From Stutzerimonas stutzeri (GTDB lineage: Bacteria > Pseudomonadota > Gammaproteobacteria > Pseudomonadales > Pseudomonadaceae): 64,000 bases of DNA. Each line of letters opens with the position of its first letter. Positions within the stretch are counted from its first letter, which is position 1. This document shows, in pieces, positions 35,434 through 46,639 of the stretch. Where the stretch lies: assembly GCF_000219605.1 (NCBI RefSeq), contig NC_015740.1, positions 3,100,001-3,164,000 on the forward strand, in the 5' to 3' direction. The position numbers and the translations under genes were made by a program. The notes below the pieces were generated by a model. That model saw only the letters and a list, made by a program, of their open reading frames with translations. It had not been told where the DNA came from and did no database searches.

Positions 35434-36605
35434 TGCATCTTCTCCTTCATCAGGCTCCAGGTGTGATCCCAGGACATGTCGCCCAGGATCTCGTCGGCCT
35501 TGGCCAAGAGACCGTCGCGGTCTTCGGCATTGGCCAGGGCGGCTTCGGTGGCAGCGACGAACGCCTCGGCGCTGTCGGCGATGCGCACGATCCCGGTGTC
35601 ACCGTAGGTGCGCACCACATCGGTGATCGGCGTGGACACCACCGGGCAGCCGCCGGCGAGGTATTCGGGGGTTTTGGTCGGGCTGATGAAACGGGTCGAC
35701 TCGTTCAGTGCGAACGGCATGATCGCCACGTCCCAGCCGGACAGGTATTGCGGCAGCTCGTCGTAGGTCTTGCCGCCCAGGTAGTGGATGTTGTCGCGCT
35801 GCGGCAGCTCGGCCGGGTCGATCTTCACCACCGGGCCGACCAGCACGATCTGCCAGTCCGGCCGCATGCGCGCGACCTGCTCGATCAGGGCGATGTCCAG
35901 ACGCTCGTCGATCACGCCGTAGAAGCCCAGGCGCGGATGCGGGATCTCTGCCTGATCGTCCGGATCGTGCTGCGGGCGGCGCGCGGCGGCGAAGTGCTCG
36001 ACATCGACGCTGCTGGGGAACGGGTGAGCGTTGTCGTGGCGCTGGCGCTTGGCTTCATAGAGGCTGTAGCCGCCGGTGAACACCAGGTTGGCCCGGCACA
36101 TCAGTTCCACCTCGCGCTCCACCAGTTCCGGCGGCGCGCCGCGGAACGCCGAGAGCTCGTCCATGCAGTCGTAGACGATCAGGCCGGGCGCCAGGTGATC
36201 GGAGAACGCCAGGCTCATCGGCGTGTAGTACCAGAGCAGCAGGTCGCTGACGCCGAGTTTTTCCAGGTAGCCATCGAGCAACTGGCGCTGCACGCGGGTC
36301 GCATCCTCCCCCTCGCAGCCGGCCGGCAGGCGCGGGATCAGCACCTGCACGCCATTCTCCTCGGGACGCACTTCAAGCCAGGGCTCGGCATCCTCGGTGG
36401 GGATCGGTTCCTCATGGAAGAGCACGTTGTAGTCGCGGGCAAAACGCGACATCAGGTGTTGCGGGCGCTGGTAGACGAAGCTCCAGCGCAGATGCGACAG
36501 ACACAGCAGGGTCGGAACCTGATCGTCGAAGACCACTTCGGCCGGTACCTGTTGCGCGTTGCGGGATTTGCGGATGTCGTATTGGAACGGGCCGGCCCAG
36601 CTCAT
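35421..36605 (-). CDS. Glycosyltransferase family 1/4-like protein
   Basis: This 394-residue protein has two Rossmann-like halves. The N-terminal half has a LCLSHLRWSFVYQRPQHLM segment, typical of TuaH-like glycosyltransferases in Galf loci. The C-terminal half has a nucleotide-sugar-binding region ending FISPTKTPEYLAGGCPVVSTP. It is the first gene of the operon glycosyltransferase-glf-glycosidase-ABC-KTSC and may add galactofuranose or the sugar it is attached to. Donor and acceptor are not known. Its end overlaps glf and also carries the glf ribosome site. Confidence 0.85.
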   Translation of the reverse strand: MSWAGPFQYDIRKSRNAQQVPAEVVFDDQVPTLLCLSHLRWSFVYQRPQHLMSRFARDYNVLFHEEPIPTEDAEPWLEVRPEENGVQVLIPRLPAGCEGEDATRVQRQLLDGYLEKLGVSDLLLWYYTPMSLAFSDHLAPGLIVYDCMDELSAFRGAPPELVEREVELMCRANLVFTGGYSLYEAKRQRHDNAHPFPSSVDVEHFAAARRPQHDPDDQAEIPHPRLGFYGVIDERLDIALIEQVARMRPDWQIVLVGPVVKIDPAELPQRDNIHYLGGKTYDELPQYLSGWDVAIMPFALNESTRFISPTKTPEYLAGGCPVVSTPITDVVRTYGDTGIVRIADSAEAFVAATEAALANAEDRDGLLAKADEILGDMSWDHTWSLMKEKMQCAI

Positions 36606-37029
36606 CTAGCACCTCGTTTTCGGTGGCGGCGGCCAGGCCTCCCATGCCCGTTCAACCGTCACTTGAAAAGCCAGCGCTGCCCTGCGTAAGGCGTATCGAT
36701 TCGAGGCGACAGCGAGGCTCGCAAAACCCTGCAACCCGCGCCGCCTGCCGGGTAGTGGACGGCAATCAGCGGTACGGGTTCCCGCCAATCATCCGATTGC
36801 ACAGGCCGTCGACCGGCTGGCGGGTGAATTGAACTCGCTCGGACGTTGCCCCGTCCCTATCAGCAGGACGCCTGATTTAAACCGGCATCGGAACCCTCGC
36901 GCGCAGCTCGCCGTCGCCGTCCCGTTCCGCTTCGCCGAACCCAAATTACGGAGACTCATGCAGCGCCAGCCATGGCCACCCGCAGTGTCCCGAGCGTGTC
37001 GAAAGACTGCGAACTTCGGAGGTAGACAG
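36606..37029. other. Divergent intergenic region between glf operon and galE
   Basis: These 424 bases should contain the promoters of both Galf operon arms. I see the galE ribosome site GGAGGT at 37018-37023. An in-frame ATG at 36958 could extend galE by 24 residues but would spoil its canonical N-terminus. No confident promoter or operator was recognised. Confidence 0.4.
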
Positions 37030-38094
37030 ATGATTCTGGTGACAGGAGGGGCCGGTTACATCGGCTCACACGCGGTGCTCGAACTGCTGCAGGCCGGGCA
37101 TGAGGTGCTGGTACTGGACAACCTGTGCAACAGCTCGCAGCTGGCTCTGGACCGTGTGGAGCAACTGGCCGGCCGGCCACTGCACTTCGTCAAGGGCGAC
37201 GTGCGCAATCGCTCGCTGCTCAAGGCGCTCTTCGCTGCCTACCCGATCACTGCGGTGATGCACTTCGCCGGCCTGAAGGCGGTTGGCGAGAGCGTGCGCG
37301 AGCCGCTGCGCTACTACGAAACCAATGTCGGCGGCAGCATCGCGCTGTGCCAAGCCATGGCCGAAGCCGGAGTGTTCAAGCTGGTGTTCAGCTCCTCGGC
37401 CACCGTCTATGGCGAGTCGCCGGTGATGCCCATCACCGAGGATCGTCCCACTGGCGTGCCGACCAACCCCTACGGCCAGTCCAAACTGATGGCCGAGAAC
37501 GTGCTTAAGGGCCTGGCCGACTCCGACCCGCGCTGGTCCATCGCGCTGCTGCGCTACTTCAACCCTATCGGCGCCCATGAGTCGGGGCTGATCGGCGAAG
37601 ACCCCAACGGCGTGCCGAACAACCTGCTGCCGTACATGCTGCAGGTGGCGGTGGGTCGGCGAAAGCAGCTCAGCGTCTACGGCGACGACTATCCGACGCC
37701 AGATGGCACCGGCATCCGCGATTACATCCATGTGGTGGACCTGGTCAAAGGCCATTTGAAGGCGCTGGAGCGTCTTAATCTCGTGCACGGCGCGCAGGTG
37801 TGGAACCTCGGCGCCGGCAAGGGCCATTCGGTGCGCGAAATGATCACAGCCTTCGAGGAAGTCACCGGGCGCCCGTTGCCCCACGTGATCAAGCCACGCC
37901 GTGCCGGCGACATCGCCCAGTGCTGGTCCGACCCGAGCAAGGCCGAGCGCGAGCTTGGCTGGCGCGCCGAAAAGGACCTGATCACCATGCTCGCCGACGC
38001 CTGGCGCTGGCAGAGCCGCAACCCTCGCGGTTATGCCGCCGACAAGGTCGCCGCGGCGGACGCGGAAACCACGCAGACCGCTCTGGCCAGCTGA
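37030..38094 (+). CDS. galE: UDP-glucose 4-epimerase
   Basis: This 354-residue enzyme has an NAD-binding ILVTGGAGYIGSH at the very start, SSSATVYG and catalytic NPYGQSKLMAE near residue 155, and the RYFNPIGAHESG and GIRDYIHVVD motifs of GalE. It interconverts UDP-glucose and UDP-galactose. The start at 37030 follows GGAGGT by six bases. It is divergent from the glf operon and would supply its UDP-galactose. The C-terminus has about 15 extra residues rich in Ala and Asp. Confidence 0.95.
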   Translation: MILVTGGAGYIGSHAVLELLQAGHEVLVLDNLCNSSQLALDRVEQLAGRPLHFVKGDVRNRSLLKALFAAYPITAVMHFAGLKAVGESVREPLRYYETNVGGSIALCQAMAEAGVFKLVFSSSATVYGESPVMPITEDRPTGVPTNPYGQSKLMAENVLKGLADSDPRWSIALLRYFNPIGAHESGLIGEDPNGVPNNLLPYMLQVAVGRRKQLSVYGDDYPTPDGTGIRDYIHVVDLVKGHLKALERLNLVHGAQVWNLGAGKGHSVREMITAFEEVTGRPLPHVIKPRRAGDIAQCWSDPSKAERELGWRAEKDLITMLADAWRWQSRNPRGYAADKVAAADAETTQTALAS

Positions 38095-38170
38095 ACGGCC
38101 CCCGCGCGGCCCGCCTCGGGCTGCGCAAGCCGCCCGCGAGCGACCATCGCTCCCAGCGTATCGCCAATTG

Positions 38171-38668
38171 CTATTGGCGGACGATCCGGTGGCCAACGCC
38201 GGACGAGGAGATCGCCGGCTCGTCGCCGCTCCAGTTCAGCTGGTTGTCGACGCCATTGAGGGTGATCTGAACGGGCCCGTCGAACCGCAGGTCCAGCTCG
38301 TGCTCGGCACCATCGATCTCGACGATCGCCGTCTGTCCATCACCGACCACTGCGCCACGCACACGATTCTTGGCGGTGTCGACCATGAGCCGGGCTACGG
38401 ACGTCGCCGATACGCTGATGTCCATGCCGGAAATCTCCAGCGCGGTCGCGGTACCAAGGCTGACCTTGTGATCCGTGCCATATACCTGCACCACGCCGCA
38501 ATCGCCGGTCAGGCTGATGGTGTTGGCGTTGCCGGAGATGTTCACGTCCCGTCCGCCACAGCGGATGTCCCTGGACAGTTCGATTCCATCGAACTCAAGT
38601 GGCTGGGCCTGAGCGGTAACGGCCAGCAGCAGACCAGCCACCAGTGCAGCACATGCGCAACGATTCAT
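38171..38668 (-). CDS. Exported DUF3060-like protein
   Basis: This 165-residue protein has a signal peptide (CAALVAGLLLAVTAQA) and a mature domain of short beta repeats such as ISGNANTISLTG, VQVYGTDHKVSL and VEIDGAEHELDL. This repeat style matches DUF3060 beta-helix proteins. Two cysteines (RCGGRD and GDCGVV) could form a disulfide. Its function is unknown. It is convergent with galE and shows no operon partner. The ATG at 38668 is used because it begins the signal peptide. Confidence 0.78.
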   Translation of the reverse strand: MNRCACAALVAGLLLAVTAQAQPLEFDGIELSRDIRCGGRDVNISGNANTISLTGDCGVVQVYGTDHKVSLGTATALEISGMDISVSATSVARLMVDTAKNRVRGAVVGDGQTAIVEIDGAEHELDLRFDGPVQITLNGVDNQLNWSGDEPAISSSGVGHRIVRQ

Positions 38669-38845
38669 TCGCAAAGTTCCTTTTGAGCCGAAACAGAAGG
38701 CATCGGAACCGCTCCGCTGCCGTGCGGCTAGGACTCGATGGCCGATGCCGAGTTCAACGCCGGCATGGCCAGCGCGCGACGCCGGAAGCTGCACGTCGAC
38801 AGCAAGGCCACCGTGGTGGCATTAGCCGTGTCGGTTATGCGTAGC

Positions 38846-39736
38846 TCACTGCCGCTCCAGCTCGTTGCGCAACCACTCCGCCAGACGCTCGGCACGCCTG
38901 TCCACTCGCCGTGCCGGTACCCAGAGCGCCAGTCTGGCGCGGGTCTCGACGAAGCCCCAGGGCGCCAGCAGACGTCTCTGGCGCAGGTCGTCGGCCACCA
39001 GCTGCTGTGGCGCGATGGCCACGCCGAGGCCGGCCAGCGCCGCTTCCAGCAGGAAATACAGGTGTTCGAAGCTCTGCCCCAGACGCAGCCGCGCCGGATC
39101 CAGCCCCTGCTGACGTGCCCAGTTCGGCCAGGCCTGCGGCCGCGAGGCGGTGTGCAGCAGCGTCTCGTCGAGCACAGCCGACGGCGGCGCGCCGCGAAGG
39201 TCGGTACAGCGTGGATGATAGGGGCTGAGCACCGGGCCGATGCGCTCGGCGGCCAGCTCGAACACCTGCATGTCCGCCGGCCAGGGCGGTTCGGCGTACC
39301 ACAGCGTGGCATCCAGCCCCGGCTTGCGCGGGTCCAGCTCACCTTCGCTGGCCGACAGTTGCAGGCGCAATTCCGGCAGGTCGCGATTGAGCCGATCCAG
39401 CCGCGGAATGAACCAGCGCGCCAGCAGACTGCCCGGGCAACCGAGCACGAACGGCGCCTCGGCGGTCTGGCGCTGCAGCTCGGCGCAGGTGCTGCGCAGA
39501 CGCTCGAAGGCTTCGCTGGCGGCATCACGCAGCCGCGCACCGGCATCGGTGAGTTTTACGCCGCGCCCTTCCTTGACGAACAGGCCGACGCCAAGCTGCT
39601 CTTCGAGCTGCTTGACCTGCCGACTGATCGCGCCGTGGGTCACGTGCAGCTCGCGCGCCGCTTCGCTCAGACTGCCCAGCCGGGCGGCAGCCTCGAAGGC
39701 TCGCAATGCGTTGAGAGGAGGTAGATCGCGCGCCAT
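38846..39736 (-). CDS. trpI: LysR-family activator of trpBA
   Basis: This 296-residue LysR protein has the [35 protein letters not shown] helix-turn-helix in residues 6-41 and an effector domain with WYAEPPWP and [11 protein letters not shown], all close to the TrpI/GcvA group. In Pseudomonas TrpI activates trpBA in response to indoleglycerol phosphate. The gene is divergent from trpB with 125 bases between start codons, the classical arrangement. Confidence 0.92.
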   Translation of the reverse strand: MARDLPPLNALRAFEAAARLGSLSEAARELHVTHGAISRQVKQLEEQLGVGLFVKEGRGVKLTDAGARLRDAASEAFERLRSTCAELQRQTAEAPFVLGCPGSLLARWFIPRLDRLNRDLPELRLQLSASEGELDPRKPGLDATLWYAEPPWPADMQVFELAAERIGPVLSPYHPRCTDLRGAPPSAVLDETLLHTASRPQAWPNWARQQGLDPARLRLGQSFEHLYFLLEAALAGLGVAIAPQQLVADDLRQRRLLAPWGFVETRARLALWVPARRVDRRAERLAEWLRNELERQ

Positions 39737-39740
39737 ATCC

Positions 39741-39755
39741 GTGAGTTTTCCTGAC
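39741..39755. promoter_or_regulatory. Possible TrpI operator half-sites
   Basis: GTGAG at 39741-39745 and CTGAC at 39751-39755 form an imperfect dyad (four of five pairs) with a five-base spacer, four bases from the trpI start codon. LysR proteins bind such dyads in divergent regions. The assignment rests only on position and partial symmetry. Confidence 0.3.
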
Positions 39756-39807
39756 AGGTTGCGTCGATCTTATCGCTTTTATCCGGGCGGCCATAGCCGT
39801 ACCCTGA

Positions 39808-41879
<2,072 letters not shown>

Positions 41880-41901
41880 CCGCACCGTCGCCCTAAAAAG
41901 C

Positions 41902-41937
41902 ACCGCCGCCCGGCCGATCCGGGCGGCGGTTTTTTTT
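41902..41937 (+). terminator. Intrinsic terminator of trpBA
   Basis: A perfect 12-base stem (41902-41913 with 41919-41930) closes a five-base loop and is followed by a run of T residues to 41937. It begins 23 bases after the trpA stop. Confidence 0.92.
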
Positions 41938-42263
41938 GCCTGTGTTCTTGGGCAAGGTCGACTCGGCTGCCGTGCACAGCGCTTTACCCTTCTAAAAAAA
42001 TCAGCCCCGCCTGCGCTGCCCTCGATGCACCTGAACGGTGCGCAAGGACGTGGGATTTCCGCGCTCTGCGTCCCTTTGCCAGACATGGCGCAGGCCGGCT
42101 TACGCACCACAGCGAAGCAGCGGTTGCCTCGAGAAAAGGCACCCACCGCTGTTGCCGAAACGGCATCGGCGTGCTCGATATTCTCTGCTTTTGAGTACAA
42201 GCGACGCGCCGGATACTGCGCTCGCCGGTCGCCATTCCGCGGTCGGCAGAGCAGGATCGAGTC
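41938..42263. other. Intergenic region before the oxygenase-hydrolase-ABC operon
   Basis: These 326 bases hold no recognisable gene. A ribosome site AGGA precedes the oxygenase ATG. I looked for a -24/-12 promoter like the one before the nucleoside transporter and found none with correct spacing. The promoter of the downstream operon should lie here. Confidence 0.4.
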
Positions 42264-43244
42264 ATGAACGAATCCCTTTGCGCCCGCCATCTCGAAGCCG
42301 CCGCGCTGCCGCTGATCGACATCGCCGGGCTGTTTTCTCCCGATCTCGACGAGCGCGCCGCCGTGGCCAAACGCATCGGTGCGGCCTGTCGCGAGGTCGG
42401 TTTCTTCTGTATCGCCAACCACGGCGTCGACGCGGCGCTGCAGCAGGCGGTGTTCGAGCAGGCGCGGGCCTTCTTTGCCCTGCCGGAACCCGGCAAGCGC
42501 GCCCTGGACAAGGTGTTCTCGAAGGCCAATCGCGGCTATGAGCCGTTGCGCGGGCAGGTGCTGGAAGCCGGTGCGCCGGCCGATCTCAAGGAAGGCTTCT
42601 ACATCGGCGAGGAGCTGGCCGAGGACGACCCGCGGGTACTGGCCGGGCGTTTCAACCACGGCGCCAACCAGTGGCCGAGCGAGCTCGCGGAGTTTCGCCC
42701 GACGATGGAGCGCTATCGCGACGCGATGAATGCGCTGGCGAATCGGCTGATGGCGGCCATCGCGCTGTCGCTGCAACTGCCGGAGGATCATTTCGCCGGC
42801 TTCTGCCGCGACTCCATGAGCACCCTGCGCCTGCTGCATTACCCGCCGCAGCCGGCCAATGCCGCGCCCGGCGAAAAGGGCTGTGGCGCGCATACCGATT
42901 TCGGCGGGCTGACGCTGCTTCTGCAGGACGAGAACCCCGGCCTGCAGGTCTGGGATCGCCACAGCAAGAGCTGGATTCACGCAGTGCCCGTGCCCGGCAC
43001 CTATGTGGTCAATTTGGGCGACATGATCGCCCGCTGGACCAACGACCAGTACCGTTCGACGCTGCACCGGGTGGTCAACATGTCCGGACGCGAGCGCTAC
43101 AGCGTGCCGTTCTTCTTCAGCGGCAACCCGGACCATGTGGTCGAGTGCCTGCCGACCTGCCTCGCGCCCGGCGAGGCGCCGCGCTACCCCGCGGTGACGG
43201 TGGAAGAGCACCACCGCGAGATGTACCGGAGGACCTATGGCTGA
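42264..43244 (+). CDS. Isopenicillin-N-synthase-like 2-oxoglutarate/Fe(II) oxygenase
   Basis: This 326-residue protein has the N-terminal LPLIDIAGLF of the IPNS-like superfamily and the iron triad His210, Asp212 (GAHTDFGGLTLL) and His268 (STLHRVV). An RYSVPFFF motif then supplies the Arg that binds 2-oxoglutarate. It likely hydroxylates or demethylates a small compound. Its gene overlaps the hydrolase by eight bases and precedes an ABC transporter and a deaminase. This hints at a nucleobase-like substrate, such as thymine-type methyl oxidation, but the link is inference only. Confidence 0.83.
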   Translation: MNESLCARHLEAAALPLIDIAGLFSPDLDERAAVAKRIGAACREVGFFCIANHGVDAALQQAVFEQARAFFALPEPGKRALDKVFSKANRGYEPLRGQVLEAGAPADLKEGFYIGEELAEDDPRVLAGRFNHGANQWPSELAEFRPTMERYRDAMNALANRLMAAIALSLQLPEDHFAGFCRDSMSTLRLLHYPPQPANAAPGEKGCGAHTDFGGLTLLLQDENPGLQVWDRHSKSWIHAVPVPGTYVVNLGDMIARWTNDQYRSTLHRVVNMSGRERYSVPFFFSGNPDHVVECLPTCLAPGEAPRYPAVTVEEHHREMYRRTYG

Positions 43245-43986
43245 TGTCGTCCTCATCCACGGGGCCTGGGCCGGTAGCTGGGTCTGGGATTCGCTGCAGG
43301 ATGGCCTGCGCGATGCCGGCCACCGACCGCATGCGGTCGACCTGCCGGGCAACGGCAGCGACGCCACGCCGCTCGCCGAGGTCTCGCTGCAGCGCTACGT
43401 CGAACACGTCGGCGCGCTGATCGAGACGCTGCCCGGCCCGATCCATCTGGTCGCGCATTCCGGCGGCGGCATCACCGCCACTGCCGTGGCCGAACGTTAT
43501 GCCGAGCGCATCGCCGGGGTCACCTATGTCGCCGGCATGATGCTGCCCAGCGGCATGGGCTTTGGCGAACTCTGTGCCGAGCTCGCCCGCGACTTTCCCG
43601 AGGTCGGCGGCATCGGCCCCTATCTCGAGGCCGCGCCCGGCGGCAGCCGCGTACCGGGCGATGCCGCCTGCGCCCTGTTCTTTCACGATGCACCGGCACA
43701 GGCCGCGATCACTGCCGCGCGCCGCCTGACGGTGCAGCCCGACGGCGGCCGCGATATCGCCGCACAGTGGACGGCCGCGCGTTTCGGTCGTCTGCCGCGG
43801 CTGTATATCGAAGCCACGAAGGACCGCTCCGTGCTGCCACGGGTGCAGCAGCGCATGCAGCAACTGGTGCCGGGTGCCGAGCGCGTGCGCCTCGATTGTG
43901 GCCATGCGCCGCAACTGGCCATGCCCGACGCGCTGCTCGCCGCCCTGCTGGATTTCTTCGCGCGCCAACCACATCCCGTGCGCTGA
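43237..43986 (+). CDS. Alpha/beta hydrolase
   Basis: This 249-residue alpha/beta hydrolase has the oxyanion motif LIHGAWAGSWVWD, nucleophile Ser in VAHSGGG near residue 73, and a C-terminal His in LDCGHAPQLAMP. It resembles the salicylate-binding esterase-like group that cleaves esters or amides. It is coupled to the oxygenase gene and likely acts on the same compound. The exact reaction is unknown. Confidence 0.82.
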   Translation: MADVVLIHGAWAGSWVWDSLQDGLRDAGHRPHAVDLPGNGSDATPLAEVSLQRYVEHVGALIETLPGPIHLVAHSGGGITATAVAERYAERIAGVTYVAGMMLPSGMGFGELCAELARDFPEVGGIGPYLEAAPGGSRVPGDAACALFFHDAPAQAAITAARRLTVQPDGGRDIAAQWTAARFGRLPRLYIEATKDRSVLPRVQQRMQQLVPGAERVRLDCGHAPQLAMPDALLAALLDFFARQPHPVR

Positions 43987-44036
43987 CCCGTTTATTGCAT
44001 CGCGCTAAACACGCCGAACCTTCAAGGAGCTTCACC

Positions 44037-45014
44037 ATGTTCAACAGAACCCTGCTCGCCAGCGCCCTGCTCGCGCTGTTCAGCCAATCCGCCCTGGCCG
44101 CCGACAAGGTCCGCTGGCTCAACGACTGGCTGCCGGCCGGCGACAAGGCGGCGATCTACCTCGGTGTCGAACAGGGCCTGTTCGCCGCCGAAGGCATCGA
44201 AGTGGAGATCGCCAGTGCCCGCGGTGGCAGCGACGTGGTGACCAAGCTGGCCACCAACAGCGCCGACTTCGGCTCGGCCGGCCTGGCCTCGCTGCTGCAG
44301 GCCAAGGCCCAGGGCGAGGTGCCGGTGGTGGCGGTGGCACCGATCTACAACAAGCAGCCGGACGCCTTCTTCACTACCGAAGGCTCGGGCATCGAGAGCT
44401 TCAAGGACATCGTCGGCAAGACGGTCGCCACCCCGACCTTCTCCGCCTCCAACGTGGTTTGGCCGCTGCTGCTGCAGCGCAACGGCATCGACCCGGCCAG
44501 CGTCAAGCTGCTCAAGCTCGACCCCGGCGCGCTGGCACCGATGCTCGCCACTGGCAAGGTGGACGCCACCATCAACTGGCTGACCGTCGCGCCCGGCTTC
44601 GTCCGTGCCCTCGGCGAAGCGGACAAGACGCTGAAGACCATCCCCTGGTCGGAATACGGCTTCGAGGGCTACGGCCTGTCGCTGGTAGCGTCGCAGCGCT
44701 TCGTGCAGAGCCATCCCGAGGTCGCCAAGAAGTTCGTCAAGGCCTACCGGCAGGCACAGAAGAACGCCATCGCCGACCCGGCTGCAGCGGCGGCGGCGCT
44801 GAAAAAGAAGGTTGCCGAAGTCGACCAGCAGCAGGCCGAAGAGCAATTCGTCGCCTCGGTGCCGCTGATGCAGAACGAGATCAGCGATGCCGAGGGCCCG
44901 GGCTTCGACGCCAAGCGGCTGGCCACCACCTGGGAATGGGTCGCCAAGGCGCAGGGCATGCAGATTGATGCCCTCGACCCGGCCAGCGCCATCGACACCA
45001 GCCTGAGCGAGTGA
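44037..45014 (+). CDS. ABC transporter substrate-binding protein, NMT1/THI5-SsuA type
   Basis: This 325-residue periplasmic protein has a signal peptide ending SALAA and a mature start DKVRWLNDWLPAGDKAAIYLGVEQGLF near residues 24-50. That start is the typical NMT1/THI5-like opening of binding proteins for pyrimidines, taurine, sulfonates or nitrate. The LNDWLP segment is closest to the pyrimidine/thiamine-precursor group. It is followed by its own ATPase and permease genes and a nucleoside-type deaminase, so a nucleobase-like ligand is a reasonable guess. The ATG at 44037 follows AAGGAG. Confidence 0.85.
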   Translation: MFNRTLLASALLALFSQSALAADKVRWLNDWLPAGDKAAIYLGVEQGLFAAEGIEVEIASARGGSDVVTKLATNSADFGSAGLASLLQAKAQGEVPVVAVAPIYNKQPDAFFTTEGSGIESFKDIVGKTVATPTFSASNVVWPLLLQRNGIDPASVKLLKLDPGALAPMLATGKVDATINWLTVAPGFVRALGEADKTLKTIPWSEYGFEGYGLSLVASQRFVQSHPEVAKKFVKAYRQAQKNAIADPAAAAAALKKKVAEVDQQQAEEQFVASVPLMQNEISDAEGPGFDAKRLATTWEWVAKAQGMQIDALDPASAIDTSLSE

Positions 45015-45018
45015 AGCC

Positions 45019-45822
45019 ATGAACGCTGCCGTCCTGCCCGCCACACCGCGCCCCAACATCAGCTTCGATCGGGTCAGCCAGGTCTTCACCTCCTCCGATG
45101 GCAGCGAGGTGGTGGCGCTGGACAACGCCAGTTTCGACATCGGCCGCCACGAGTTCATCGCCGTGCTCGGCCCCTCGGGCTGCGGCAAGTCCACGCTGCT
45201 GCGCATCCTCGCCGGGCTGGTGCGACCGACCCACGGCCAGGTCAGCATCTACGGCAGCCCGGTGGACGGCCCGCGCGACGAGATCGGCATCGTCTTCCAG
45301 AAGCCGACGCTGCTGCCGTGGCTGAACATCCGCGACAACCTGACCTTTCCCATGCGCCACAAGTACGGCCGTGTCACCGCCCAGGAGATCACCCGCGGCG
45401 AGGAGCTGCTGGAACTGGTGGGGCTCAAGGAATTCGGCAACAAGCGCCCAGACGAACTCTCCGGCGGCATGCAGCAGCGCGCGGCGATTGCCCGGGCATT
45501 GCTGCACGACCCGGAAATCCTGCTGATGGACGAGCCGTTCTCGGCACTCGACGCCCTGACCCGCGACGAGTTGAGCCTGGAGCTGCTGAATATCTGGACC
45601 CAGCGTCCGAAGACGGTGCTGTTCATCACCCACTCGATTCCCGAAGCGCTGCTGCTGGCCGACCGCATCCTGGTGATGTCGGCACGCCCCGGCCGCGTTC
45701 AGGAAATCATCGATGTCGACCTGCCGCGTCCGCGGTCCATGCAGACCCTCACGGAGCCCCGTTTCAATGAGCTCGCCAACCATATCCGCCGCAAGGTCTT
45801 CTCGCGCCATGCCGACCATTAA
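45019..45822 (+). CDS. ABC transporter ATPase, nitrate/taurine/pyrimidine type
   Basis: This 267-residue ATPase has Walker A GPSGCGKST, signature LSGGMQQR and Walker B ILLMDEPFSALDAL. Sequence pattern (FQKPTLLPWLNIRDN) is that of the SsuB/TauB/NrtD group. It lies four bases after the binding protein gene and overlaps the permease gene by 14 bases. It energises the importer of this operon. Confidence 0.9.
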   Translation: MNAAVLPATPRPNISFDRVSQVFTSSDGSEVVALDNASFDIGRHEFIAVLGPSGCGKSTLLRILAGLVRPTHGQVSIYGSPVDGPRDEIGIVFQKPTLLPWLNIRDNLTFPMRHKYGRVTAQEITRGEELLELVGLKEFGNKRPDELSGGMQQRAAIARALLHDPEILLMDEPFSALDALTRDELSLELLNIWTQRPKTVLFITHSIPEALLLADRILVMSARPGRVQEIIDVDLPRPRSMQTLTEPRFNELANHIRRKVFSRHADH

Positions 45823-46603
45823 GCCCAGGACACATCGCCTGAAGACGCAGGCCGATCGCCTCGCGCCCTGGCTCGCCTTCATCGTCCTGCTGCTGGTCTG
45901 GGAGGCGGCCTGCCGCCTGCTCAAGCTGCCAAGCTTCGTGCTGCCCTCGCCCAGCGCCATTCTCGCGGCGACGCAGAAGGTCGGCCTCGGTGCCTGGGCC
46001 GAGCACATCTTCGCCACCCTGCGGGTGACGCTGATGGGCTACGGCCTGTCGATCCTGATCGGCATCCCGCTGGCCATCGCCCTGGCGTCCTCGCGACTGA
46101 TGTCGCGCACGCTCTATCCGCTGTTGGTGATCGTGCAGTCCACGCCCATCGTCGCGGTAGCGCCGATCATCGTGGTGGTGATGGGCGCCGGCGACCTGCC
46201 GCGGGTGTTCATCACCTTCCTGATCGCCTTCTTCCCCATCGTGGTGTCCTGCGTCACCGGCCTCCTGGCGACGCCGGAGGAGCTGGTGGAACTGTCGCGC
46301 TCGCTGGGCGCGTCGAAGGCCCGCGAGTACCGCAACATCCGCCTGCCCTATGCGATTCCACACCTGTTCTCGGCGCTGCGCATCTCCATCACCCTGGCGG
46401 TGATCGGCGCGGTGGTCGCCGAGTTCGTCGCGGCGGAAAAAGGCCTGGGCTACTTCATCAACTTCTCCACCTCGATGTTCCAGGTGCCGCAAGCCTTCGC
46501 CGCGTTGATGATGTTGGTGGTGATCAGCCTGCTGCTGTTCCACCTGATCGGGCTGCTGCAGAAGGTCTGCTTTCCCTGGAGCCTGCCCAAGGCGGGGCAC
46601 TGA
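45809..46603 (+). CDS. ABC transporter permease, SsuC/TauC type
   Basis: This 264-residue protein has about six membrane helices and the EAA loop LSRSLGASKAREYRNIRLPYAIP that contacts the ATPase. The fold is the binding-protein-dependent permease family. It overlaps the ATPase gene by 14 bases. The start at 45809 was chosen over 45713 because it gives a normal N-terminal end before the first helix (LAPWLAFIVLLLVW). Confidence 0.9.
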   Translation: MPTIKPRTHRLKTQADRLAPWLAFIVLLLVWEAACRLLKLPSFVLPSPSAILAATQKVGLGAWAEHIFATLRVTLMGYGLSILIGIPLAIALASSRLMSRTLYPLLVIVQSTPIVAVAPIIVVVMGAGDLPRVFITFLIAFFPIVVSCVTGLLATPEELVELSRSLGASKAREYRNIRLPYAIPHLFSALRISITLAVIGAVVAEFVAAEKGLGYFINFSTSMFQVPQAFAALMMLVVISLLLFHLIGLLQKVCFPWSLPKAGH

Positions 46604-46639
46604 AGCCCACCACCTCTTCATCTCAGTCTGGATATCGCC

